Below, piece after piece: positions 1 to 5,164 of a stretch of 5,953 nucleotides of DNA (positions are counted from its first letter, which is position 1; every line of letters begins with the position of its first letter). A program made the translations under genes and the position numbers. Origin of the DNA: Spirochaetes bacterium RIFOXYC1_FULL_54_7 (GTDB lineage: Bacteria; Spirochaetota; Spirochaetia; Treponematales; UBA12059). The stretch covers positions 4,873 through 10,825 of the forward strand of contig MIBM01000236.1 in the NCBI GenBank assembly GCA_001830645.1. Direction: 5' to 3'. Under the pieces are notes generated by a model. The model was not told the DNA's origin, ran no database searches, and was given only the letters and a program-made list of their open reading frames with translations.

Positions 1-2
1 CG

Positions 3-1682
3 GCAACTCGCGTAGATGCTTTCGATATCTCAAGCTTTTTCAGGACAATAGTCATGTATGAAGAAGCCAAAGAATATGCCGGACGCACCAGAGCCTTGGT
101 TAGCTCGATTTATGCGAGAAACCAGGCGCTCAGCGATGGCGGGATTTTCGAACTGATCAATACCTACGCCGCCATCCAGTTGAACCTGAAAAGCCGAGCC
201 GTCGAACCATCGCCAAAAGCAACTATAGCGCTGAACGAGCTCATGAATACCGCAACCTGGTACAGCATGCAAAGCGAGGTTCTGCACAGTTTGTCAAATT
301 CCGGTACGGGTGGATACAACCGGGATCCGATGGCGTTTTTCGACACCGCCACCACTGTCATCAGCGGGATTCAGCAGGCCATCGATATCAGCATCGACGA
401 CGCATATACACATCTGGATCAGAACCAGGCACAACTCAACAGTTCCATCATTCTGGTGTCAACCACAGTCAGCCTGGCCGTACTCTTCATTGCCATCCTC
501 ACCCTGCTTGTACTGGCCAGTATCACACAGCGTATTGCCCAGGTGGCCTCGGGCATGAAGGAAATATCATCCGGAGACGCGGACTTGACCAGGCGCATAG
601 AAACTAGATCACATGACGAACTAGGCCTTCTGGCCGGCCACTTCAATTCCTTTGCATCAGTACTGAGGGATCTTGTCGAGCGCGTGAAGACCGAGGCGAA
701 CACCCTGCAGGAAGGATTCCTGCGCCTCTCTTCCAACACCGAAGAAACCGCCGGCGCCATACGCCAGATAACGGCCAACATAGAGAGCATCAAGCAACAG
801 ACCTCAAACCAGAGTGCTTCAGTTACAGAATCCAGTGACAACGTAGAGCAGATAAACCGCAGTGTCAGCACCCTGTACCGGCTCATAGAGCGACAAGCCG
901 AGGGCGTGTCCACCTCCTCCAGTTCCATAGAAGAAATGGTCGCCAACATCCAGTCAGTCACCGCCAACATAGAGCGTATGGGTTGCTATTACGAAAAGCT
1001 GCTTGGCAAATCCGAGTCCGGCAAGCAGGCCATAGAGACCGTCGCAAAACAGGTCAAGGAGATAGATGGCCAGTCCGAGACCCTCCAGGAAGCCAACAGC
1101 CTCATTGCCGGCATAGCTGCCCAGACCAATCTCCTGGCCATGAATGCAGCCATAGAAGCCGCCCATGCCGGCCAGGCAGGCATGGGCTTTGCTGTAGTAG
1201 CCGACGAAATCCGCAAACTGGCAGAAAATGCTGCAACCCAATCCAAGAACATCTCCCAGAACATCAAGAACATCCGGTCAGTCATAAATGCCGTTGTAGA
1301 CAGTTCCGGAACCAGTGCCCGCACCTTTGAAGACATCCTTGAACAGATCCGCATCCTGTCCCGACTGGAAGAAGAGATCAGGTATGCCATGCAGGAGCAG
1401 AGTACCGGCTCCGCGCAGGTCCTTGATTCCATAACCAACATCAACGCGATCACCACAGAAGTCAGACAGTCCGCCCAGGAAATGCAGGACGGATCCAACA
1501 CAGTACTCCTGGAGATGCGGCATCTCCTCCAACTGGCCAGTGAACTGGACAACGGCATGACAGAGATGGCTGCCGGTGCCGAAGAGATACGCCGTGCCGC
1601 CGAGGACACCAACGACCTGTCCGGCCAGACCTCACGTAGCGTCCGGGCACTGAAGGATGAAGTGGACAAGTTCAAGACCTGA
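3..1682 (+). CDS. Methyl-accepting chemotaxis protein, 5' partial
   Basis: This is a transmembrane chemoreceptor that would signal to CheA/CheW. The frame is open from the window edge, so the Met at 54 is internal and the true start lies upstream. Counting from that Met, residues 1-130 are a helical extracytoplasmic sensor. Its segment [20 protein letters not shown] resembles NIT-like helical-bundle sensors, which is an inference. A membrane helix spans about 131-157 and a HAMP domain about 157-210 ([10 protein letters not shown], then [13 protein letters not shown]). A long coiled coil follows to 542. The hairpin tip is at 352-391 ([20 protein letters not shown], then [16 protein letters not shown]), which is diagnostic of the family; His371 replaces the Arg of enteric Tsr. 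The protein ends in VDKFKT with no CheR/CheB-binding pentapeptide. The first transmembrane helix is outside the window. The ligand cannot be told from the sequence. Confidence 0.96.
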   Translation, partial: ATRVDAFDISSFFRTIVMYEEAKEYAGRTRALVSSIYARNQALSDGGIFELINTYAAIQLNLKSRAVEPSPKATIALNELMNTATWYSMQSEVLHSLSNSGTGGYNRDPMAFFDTATTVISGIQQAIDISIDDAYTHLDQNQAQLNSSIILVSTTVSLAVLFIAILTLLVLASITQRIAQVASGMKEISSGDADLTRRIETRSHDELGLLAGHFNSFASVLRDLVERVKTEANTLQEGFLRLSSNTEETAGAIRQITANIESIKQQTSNQSASVTESSDNVEQINRSVSTLYRLIERQAEGVSTSSSSIEEMVANIQSVTANIERMGCYYEKLLGKSESGKQAIETVAKQVKEIDGQSETLQEANSLIAGIAAQTNLLAMNAAIEAAHAGQAGMGFAVVADEIRKLAENAATQSKNISQNIKNIRSVINAVVDSSGTSARTFEDILEQIRILSRLEEEIRYAMQEQSTGSAQVLDSITNINAITTEVRQSAQEMQDGSNTVLLEMRHLLQLASELDNGMTEMAAGAEEIRRAAEDTNDLSGQTSRSVRALKDEVDKFKT

Positions 1683-1705
1683 GCCCCCGCCCCGCATAGT
1701 GCACA

Positions 1706-1883
1706 CCGCCCCGCTCCCCAAGGTACGGGGTTATTACCCAGGCCTATAGTCCCAATAAGCGGCGGGGCCTGTCCAAAAAAACGACCCTTTGCTTAACGCA
1801 AAGGGCGCGTTTTTTTGGACACCCTCCGCCCTTTGCGGTTCAAGGTCTGCGTGAATTTGGCGTATTTTCGGAGAGCGGGGCGG
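1706..1883 (+). repeat. Structured repeat R1 (full copy)
   Basis: A 178-bp element bounded by inverted arms CCGCCCCGCTCCCC (1706-1719) and GGAGAGCGGGGCGG (1870-1883), which pair at 13 of 14 positions. The internal order matches R3: GTACGGGGTT, then ACCCAGGCCT, CCCAATAAGC, and a long hairpin. The base of that hairpin pairs 1761-1767 with 1824-1830 (one G-T pair), leaves CC bulged on each side, and continues as TGTCC with GGACA. It starts 23 nt after the MCP stop and ends 5 nt before the stop of a minus-strand remnant. No target-site duplication is visible. It may be an mRNA 3' element or a non-autonomous mobile palindrome. Confidence 0.85.
1771..1820. terminator. Bidirectional terminator-like hairpin inside R1
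   Basis: GTCCAAAAAAACG (1771-1783) is the perfect reverse complement of CGTTTTTTTGGAC (1808-1820). Inside it CCCTTTGC (1785-1792) pairs with GCAAAGGG (1798-1805) around the loop TTAAC. This gives 21 base pairs with one small asymmetric bulge. The seven T's lie in the stem rather than after it, so it is not a textbook intrinsic terminator. A stem with an A-run on one side and a T-run on the other could stop transcription from both the MCP and the opposing remnant. Confidence 0.45.
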
Positions 1884-1888
1884 GACAG

Positions 1889-2086
1889 TTATAGTATCAA
1901 TGCTTGGATCACATGGCCGTACTCAATTTCCTGCCCGGGGGCTAGAGACATCCAATTATCAACGCCAGTGTTGTTGGTGTAACCAAAAATGCCTACGGCA
2001 TGCAGGTCATCCATGTTCCAACCAGCAGCGTCTGCAGAAAAGCGGACAAGCCATACGCAATCTGTTACCGCCAGAGAAACCAAGTC
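1889..2086 (-). pseudogene. Possible 3' remnant of an unidentified gene
   Basis: A minus-strand frame ends in TAA at 1889-1891 and reads cleanly up to repeat R2. Its last 50 or so residues look protein-like, for example GWNMDDLHAVGIFGYTNN and later SLAPGQEIEYGHVIQAL, with ordinary codon choice. The upstream part runs into R2, where the frame encodes only repeat sequence, and no start with a ribosome binding site is seen. I do not recognise the family. The likely reading is the C-terminal end of a gene whose 5' part was lost or separated by R2; a chance open frame is the alternative. Confidence 0.3.
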
Positions 2087-2204
2087 CGCCCCCGACGCCG
2101 AGAATGTCAATACGCAAACCATGGCTAACCAAGGCCCCTCGCCTTTGGCGCAGCCTATTGGGAAACCATGTTTGGCTTATTTCCCGTACATAGCGTCGGG
2201 GGCG
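2087..2204 (-). repeat. Structured repeat R2 (compact, diverged copy)
   Basis: A 118-bp element with perfect 12-bp terminal arms: CGCCCCCGACGC at 2087-2098 and its reverse complement at 2193-2204. Read on the minus strand, the arm is followed by ATGTACGGG, then TGGTTTCCCAATAGGC. This matches the core of R3 (ATGTACGGGG, TGGTTGCCCAATAGGC), although the terminal arms differ. After CCCAATA a hairpin forms from GGCT, CCAA-A-GGC, GCCTTGG and AGCC. The 3' part (TTAGCCATGG, GCGTATTGACAT, CTCGGCGTCGGGGGCG) nearly matches R4. Homology with R4 continues about 20 nt beyond the arm (plus-strand 2064-2084 against 5079-5099, 17 of 21 matching). Confidence 0.75.
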
Positions 2205-2205
2205 A

Positions 2206-2274
2206 ACTCGTGTTAAGTTCGGGGACGGGCTGGTCTACTATCAGAGTCCGAAGTACCCGGTCGTGTTATACTGA
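2206..2274 (+). pseudogene. Possible short coding remnant after R2
   Basis: Directly after R2 a plus-strand frame reads VKFGDGLVYYQSPKYPVVLY and stops at TGA 2272-2274. It has G+C-rich codons like the flanking genes. A stop in R2 (2191-2193) closes the frame on its 5' side, so no start exists. It could be the C-terminal tail of a gene cut off by R2, but at this length chance is a serious alternative. Confidence 0.18.
2267..2272 (+). promoter_or_regulatory. Candidate -10 box (TATACT) upstream of MFS region
   Basis: TATACT matches the sigma-70 consensus at five of six bases and lies about 180 nt before the MFS start. No convincing -35 box lies 16-18 nt upstream. It is the best candidate for a promoter that would transcribe the hairpin leader and the MFS gene. 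Confidence 0.25.
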
Positions 2275-2307
2275 ATCAGACAAAAGTGGGAGGTGATTAG
2301 TCAACAA

Positions 2308-2326
2308 CCACCTGCAAAGCAGGTGG
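2308..2326. repeat. Hairpin H1, copy 1 of CCACCTGC/GCAGGTGG
   Basis: CCACCTGC and GCAGGTGG form a perfect 8-bp stem with the loop AAA. The same sequence recurs at 2433-2451, where the identity covers ACCACCTGCAAAGCAGGTGG. It follows a strong Shine-Dalgarno-like GGAGGTGAT (2289-2297) that has no ATG at a usable distance. Small perfect palindromes of this type are typical of IS200/IS605-linked ends or REP/PATE sequences; that assignment is an inference. Confidence 0.8.
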
Positions 2327-2327
2327 C

Positions 2328-2432
2328 TTGAATCAGCCCCCAAAGGGGGCTTTAAAACTAGTTTCTACAGAGCCATTTATTAACGAAAACGAAATCAAAG
2401 AATTTTTGCAGGCAAAGCCGTTTAGGAACTGA
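2328..2432 (+). CDS. Small ORF or remnant with a helix-turn-helix-like segment
   Basis: A plus-strand frame from TTG 2328 to TGA 2430-2432 would give 34 residues. It contains TEPFINENEIKEFLQAKP. That string resembles the first helices of excisionase/MerR-type helix-turn-helix domains (typically EPF, then an acidic helix, then FL and KP), but the recognition helix is missing. The first residues are encoded by hairpin H2. No good ribosome binding site serves the TTG. It is in the same frame as the MFS gene, separated by the TGA and hairpin H3. It may be a truncated regulator, a leader peptide or a chance frame. Confidence 0.22.
   Translation: MNQPPKGALKLVSTEPFINENEIKEFLQAKPFRN
2335..2351. repeat. 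Hairpin H2 (AGCCCCC/GGGGGCT, AAA loop)
   Basis: A perfect 7-bp stem, AGCCCCC with GGGGGCT, and the loop AAA. It stands 8 nt after H1 and has the same loop but an unrelated stem. H1 and H2 thus form a tandem hairpin pair. With TTTAAAA after it, it could act as a weak terminator or attenuator; the T-run is too short to be sure. Confidence 0.7.
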
Positions 2433-2451
2433 CCACCTGCAAAGCAGGTGG
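2433..2451. repeat. Hairpin H3, copy 2 of CCACCTGC/GCAGGTGG, overlapping the MFS start
   Basis: Identical to H1 over the whole 8-bp stem and AAA loop. Its right arm contains GTG 2448-2450, the predicted MFS start codon, and it begins directly after the TGA at 2430-2432. If the hairpin forms in the mRNA, it would hide the start codon and any ribosome contact in the arm. Confidence 0.8.
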
Positions 2452-3683
2452 ATTTCTTAAGTATTAAACCTACGTTATGGACTAAAAATTTTACCTTCAT
2501 TATTTCAGGAACCATCGTTTCGGCCATTGGTGGGGTCGGCCTCAATCTGGCGTTATCAGTGACCGTCTACAATAATACCCAATCTACATGGCTGATGGGA
2601 CTTTACAGTGCGATTACCATAATTCCAGGCATGATCTTGCCAGTACTCATGAGCCCTTTCATTGATCGTTACCCTAGAAAGAAAATCATTGTAAGACAAG
2701 ATCTCTTCATGGGAATTGTGTTCATTTTTTTTGCCTGGTGGACCCATATCAGGGCTTTTGATTTTTATTTTTATTTATTGATGGGGCTGGTTATCAGCAT
2801 CAATGGGGTAATATATGGATTGGCGTACGACAGTCTGTTTCCAAATTTGATTCCAGAAGGTATGTTCCAGAAGGGATATGCAATCGGAAATCTGATATTT
2901 CCCCTGACGAATGTAGTGGTTTTACCCGTTGCAACCCTTGTTTTCAAACACTTCGGTGTTCCATCATTATTTTTAGTTGAAGGATTTTTACTACTGATTG
3001 CAGTTTTGTTTGAAATGCAGATTGAAATAACCGAGACAACAAAGAAGGTTGATGGCAATCCGGTCAAAAATCATTTTACAGACATCAAGCAAGGTTTTGA
3101 TTACATACGTCAAGAAAAATGTATCGGATATGTATATGTGTTTTTTGTGGTCATGATGTTTGCCCATGGTGTCAATGTATTGATCTACCCATTTTTTGTA
3201 CAAAGTTCTTCCCTTCAAGTCATGAACTACGCTTTTCTGCTATCCTTTGAATCTGCTGGCTACATGCTCGGTGGCTTGATGCATTATTTCATCAAAATCC
3301 CCACCCATTTACGGTATGGTATTTCAGTAATCGTATACGGGACGTTTGCAGTCTTTGGAGGAACATTTTTCTTTATGCCTTTTATACTGATGCTCATTAC
3401 TAAATTTGTTTTGGGCTTCATTGGTATGAACTCCGCCAATATCCGTGTAACTTCCATCAACCATTACATTGACGATGGCATGCGTGGACGATTGAATGCG
3501 ATTTTCCAGACTTTAGTCAGCATGGCTACTTTACTGGGAAAACTCATAGCGGGCTATTTAGGTGAAAAATTGTCTTATGAGATGATAGGATTGATCTATG
3601 GCAGTTTGATCGGCATAGGCATACTGCTCTTTATCATTGGAAAGAAGTCAGTCGTCATGCCCTTATACAATCAGGAGCTTTGA
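2448..3683 (+). CDS. Major facilitator superfamily transporter (MFS_3/EntS-like)
   Basis: A 411-residue inner-membrane transporter, the normal length for a 12-helix MFS protein. Hydrophobic helices run throughout, with a central cytoplasmic loop near 191-222 (EITETTKKVDGNP). The loop between helices 2 and 3 carries a motif A variant, SPFIDRYPRKKIIV (69-82). A second signature in the C-terminal half is DDGMRGRLNAIFQT (342-355), typical of the MFS_3 group that includes drug and siderophore exporters. The substrate cannot be predicted. GTG 2448 is the only usable start before residue 50, because TGA 2430-2432 closes the frame upstream. It lies in hairpin H3 and lacks a well-placed Shine-Dalgarno sequence; AGGA at 2424-2427 is about 20 nt away. 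The gene is markedly A+T-rich beside its neighbours and has hairpin copies on both sides, suggesting acquisition. Confidence 0.92.
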   Translation: MDFLSIKPTLWTKNFTFIISGTIVSAIGGVGLNLALSVTVYNNTQSTWLMGLYSAITIIPGMILPVLMSPFIDRYPRKKIIVRQDLFMGIVFIFFAWWTHIRAFDFYFYLLMGLVISINGVIYGLAYDSLFPNLIPEGMFQKGYAIGNLIFPLTNVVVLPVATLVFKHFGVPSLFLVEGFLLLIAVLFEMQIEITETTKKVDGNPVKNHFTDIKQGFDYIRQEKCIGYVYVFFVVMMFAHGVNVLIYPFFVQSSSLQVMNYAFLLSFESAGYMLGGLMHYFIKIPTHLRYGISVIVYGTFAVFGGTFFFMPFILMLITKFVLGFIGMNSANIRVTSINHYIDDGMRGRLNAIFQTLVSMATLLGKLIAGYLGEKLSYEMIGLIYGSLIGIGILLFIIGKKSVVMPLYNQEL

Positions 3684-3690
3684 TAAGAAT

Positions 3691-3705
3691 CCACCTGCAT
3701 TGCAG
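3691..3705. repeat. Decayed hairpin H4, relic of the H1/H3 family
   Basis: CCACCTGC is followed by ATT and GCAG, so the left arm of H1/H3 is intact and only half of the right arm is kept (CTGC pairs with GCAG over a 3-nt loop). It lies 7 nt after the MFS stop codon. Together with H1 and H3 it places this palindrome on both sides of the MFS gene. Confidence 0.5.
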
Positions 3706-3764
3706 ACAACCATTTCCAGCAACCATTGCCACAAATGAATCCAGGGCCGCTCCGCAGACCCGCC

Positions 3765-3935
3765 CCGCCCCGCTCCCCAATGTACGGGGTTCATACCCAG
3801 GCCTGGTTGCCCAATAGGCGATGGGTCCTGTCGCGTACACGTACCCCCTCCTTTCCGGAGGGGGCAACATGTGTGCGACACCCATCGCCCCTGGGCCGCC
3901 AGGCTTGCTCAAGACCTCCCCGGGGAGCGGGGCGG
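3765..3935 (+). repeat. Structured repeat R3 (full copy)
   Basis: A 171-bp element with perfect 14-bp terminal arms, CCGCCCCGCTCCCC (3765-3778) and GGGGAGCGGGGCGG (3922-3935). Nested stems fold the interior. GCCTGG-tt-GCCC (3801-3812) pairs with GGGC-cg-CCAGGC (3893-3904). GGCGATGGGT (3817-3826) pairs with ACCCATCGCC (3880-3889). TGTCGC pairs with GCGACA, and CCCCCTCC (3844-3851) with GGAGGGGG (3857-3864) around a 5-nt loop. The matching stems in R1 have different bases but keep pairing. It starts 81 nt after the MFS stop and ends 10 nt before the lipoprotein stop, so it fills the space between two convergent genes. Confidence 0.87.
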
Positions 3936-3945
3936 ATATTGACTA

Positions 3946-4920
3946 TCAGTTTTCATAAATTGGTATGAACAGGCCTTCATCAAGTATCATGGTATGGAAC
4001 TCGTCGATGTAAGACAGGAAGGCTTCTGCGTCCATATCAGATTGTATTTCCTCGACTTCCGCTACCAGAGCCGAATAAGCGTCAGATGTATACTCTGTCC
4101 GATCAAAGATCTGTCTCAGGAATACCAGAGGATTGTTTGAATCAAAAACCCAGCCAAACCTCGCAACCTCATAATCATGCAGCTCATACACTTCGTTTGT
4201 AAATATCTCCCAATCAGTTACAGAAGTCGTTATGGTCCCTACAGCATCATAGTCACCCCATTGGCTTATTATCTGGGATGCCAAGCTCGCGTGAGCCTCA
4301 GAAGTATTATGCTTTAAAGTAAAATTCTGTGCAGTTGTGGCACCAAATAAGGTAGTGGCAGCCTCTGCATTCTCAACAACACCTGTATTGGTATACATAC
4401 CGTCTTGGTAAAACATTGTCGGCAGAGCAGTATAAACTGGTTGATAGTCCCACTCCAAAGTCGTCAGGATGTCTTCACGTTTTATTCCAACCGAAAGAGC
4501 TTTACGGAAATTGGCATCCATAAATCCGGTATGTACCAGATAGCCTTGAATGAGTATGTCGGGAATGATTATCGTTCTGGCAGTAGTCTTCTCATCAACT
4601 ACCTGAACTGTAATATCATGTTCGGTACTCATGAACACCGGATGTACAGTGTAAGTTCCAGGGGGAACATCCGAGATGATGATCCGGCCATTTTCATCAC
4701 CAATATAGTACTCAGGCCCCAAGCCTTCAATATAAATCAAACTGGCCAGTTCCACTTGATTATCAATCACCCATTGTTCGAGGCTGATCGTCCGTTCAGT
4801 CAGGCTGTCCTGAATCGACTGGCAATACAGAGTGATCACCAAGTTGCCATTCTGAGGTTTAGAAAAAAAATCGCAAGAAATCATGCTCCCAGTTAACATG
4901 ACCAGTAGTAGTATCATCAC
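3946..4920 (-). CDS. Lipoprotein with a short peptide-ABC substrate-binding (SBP_bac_5) domain; possibly broken
   Basis: Counted from GTG 4920, residues 1-16 are a lipoprotein signal ending MISC (Cys16), a relaxed lipobox as in spirochaetes. Residues about 25-120 look like a beta-sandwich (DVPPGTYTVHPVF). Residues about 135-324 match the second half of OppA-type peptide-binding proteins: FRKALSVGIKREDIL (138-152), LKHNTSEAHASLASQIISQW (202-221) and ARFGWVFDSNNPLVFL (253-268). Full family members have about 500-550 residues. Here the first lobe is absent, and the protein stops at IPIYEN, where relatives usually continue for about 50 more residues. In frame upstream lies ATG AAA AAA TAG (4932-4921), a normal lipoprotein start broken by a stop. 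It may restart at GTG 4920 or be a pseudogene. The fold is clear; peptide transport is unlikely as it stands. Confidence 0.8.
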   Translation of the reverse strand: MMILLLVMLTGSMISCDFFSKPQNGNLVITLYCQSIQDSLTERTISLEQWVIDNQVELASLIYIEGLGPEYYIGDENGRIIISDVPPGTYTVHPVFMSTEHDITVQVVDEKTTARTIIIPDILIQGYLVHTGFMDANFRKALSVGIKREDILTTLEWDYQPVYTALPTMFYQDGMYTNTGVVENAEAATTLFGATTAQNFTLKHNTSEAHASLASQIISQWGDYDAVGTITTSVTDWEIFTNEVYELHDYEVARFGWVFDSNNPLVFLRQIFDRTEYTSDAYSALVAEVEEIQSDMDAEAFLSYIDEFHTMILDEGLFIPIYEN

Positions 4921-4932
4921 CTATTTTTTCAT
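4921..4932 (-). other. In-frame stop in the lipoprotein signal peptide (MKK-stop)
   Basis: The minus strand reads ATG AAA AAA TAG immediately before GTG ATG ATA CTA CTA. This gives M-K-K-stop-V-M-I-L-L-L, the pattern of an ordinary lysine-led lipoprotein signal with one codon changed to TAG; TGG or CAG could give it by a single transition. GTG 4920 has no Shine-Dalgarno sequence of its own, while GGGATG stands just upstream of the ATG. Confidence 0.6.
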
Positions 4933-4983
4933 CTTTCATCCCAATGCAAACTCTTTAAGGAACTTTAAGTATTACCAGACAGT

Positions 4984-5012
4984 ATTTTTGGTTCACGCCC
5001 ATCTACTGTCAA
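4984..5012 (-). promoter_or_regulatory. Candidate sigma-70 promoter for the lipoprotein gene
   Basis: On the minus strand TTGACA (5012-5007) is a perfect -35 box. With a 17-nt spacer it is followed by AAAAAT (4989-4984), four of six matches to TATAAT. The box lies about 50-80 nt upstream of the ATG at 4932, a sensible leader length. Confidence 0.4.
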
Positions 5013-5101
5013 CTAGGTCATGAATTCCTGATAATTACAGCAACAGTTGAACTGAGGCAGCCAGCCCACACCGGTCCAGTTACCTCCAATGAAACCAGGA
5101 C

Positions 5102-5164
5102 CGCCCCCGACGCCGAGCATGTCATACGGCAAGCTTTGGCTAAAAAAGGGCGGAGGGTGGCCGG
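5102..5164 (-). repeat. Structured repeat R4 (3' half only)
   Basis: Read on the minus strand, this begins directly after the leuS stop with CCACCCTCCGCCCTTT, which shares ACCCTCCGCCCTTT with R1 (1821-1834). It continues with TTAGCCAAAGCTTG, CCGTATGACATG and CTCGGCGTCGGGGGCG, close to the end of R2. It ends with the same terminal arm as R2 (5102-5113), and homology with R2 runs on to 5079. The 5' half and the partner arm are missing, since leuS coding sequence occupies that place. The run of six T's (5136-5131 region on the minus strand) may help end leuS transcription. Confidence 0.7.

Noticed and set aside
954..1675. Long minus-strand ORFs opposite the MCP gene
   Set aside because: They are antisense shadows of the conserved MCP signalling domain, with no family signature or ribosome binding site.
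1706..1883. R1 as a transposase-carrying insertion sequence
   Set aside because: At under 200 bp with no transposase frame and no target-site duplication visible, it can at most be a non-autonomous element.
2308..2451. Direct repeats H1 and H3 as a possible CRISPR array
   Set aside because: Only two exact units 125 bp apart, with an 8-bp palindrome each; spacing and number do not fit CRISPR repeats and spacers.
2430..2451. TGA followed at once by a hairpin, considered as a selenocysteine insertion site
   Set aside because: The loop is only AAA and lacks the guanine-bearing loop expected of bacterial SECIS elements. The upstream segment is not a known selenoprotein, and the MFS protein needs no such extension.
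3726..3968. 80-residue plus-strand ORF across R3, starting before the repeat
   Set aside because: It lies almost wholly in the palindromic repeat. Its sequence is explained by the repeat's G+C-rich arms, and R1 gives a related but frame-broken string (YGV.TQA, PN.R), as expected from nucleotide homology.
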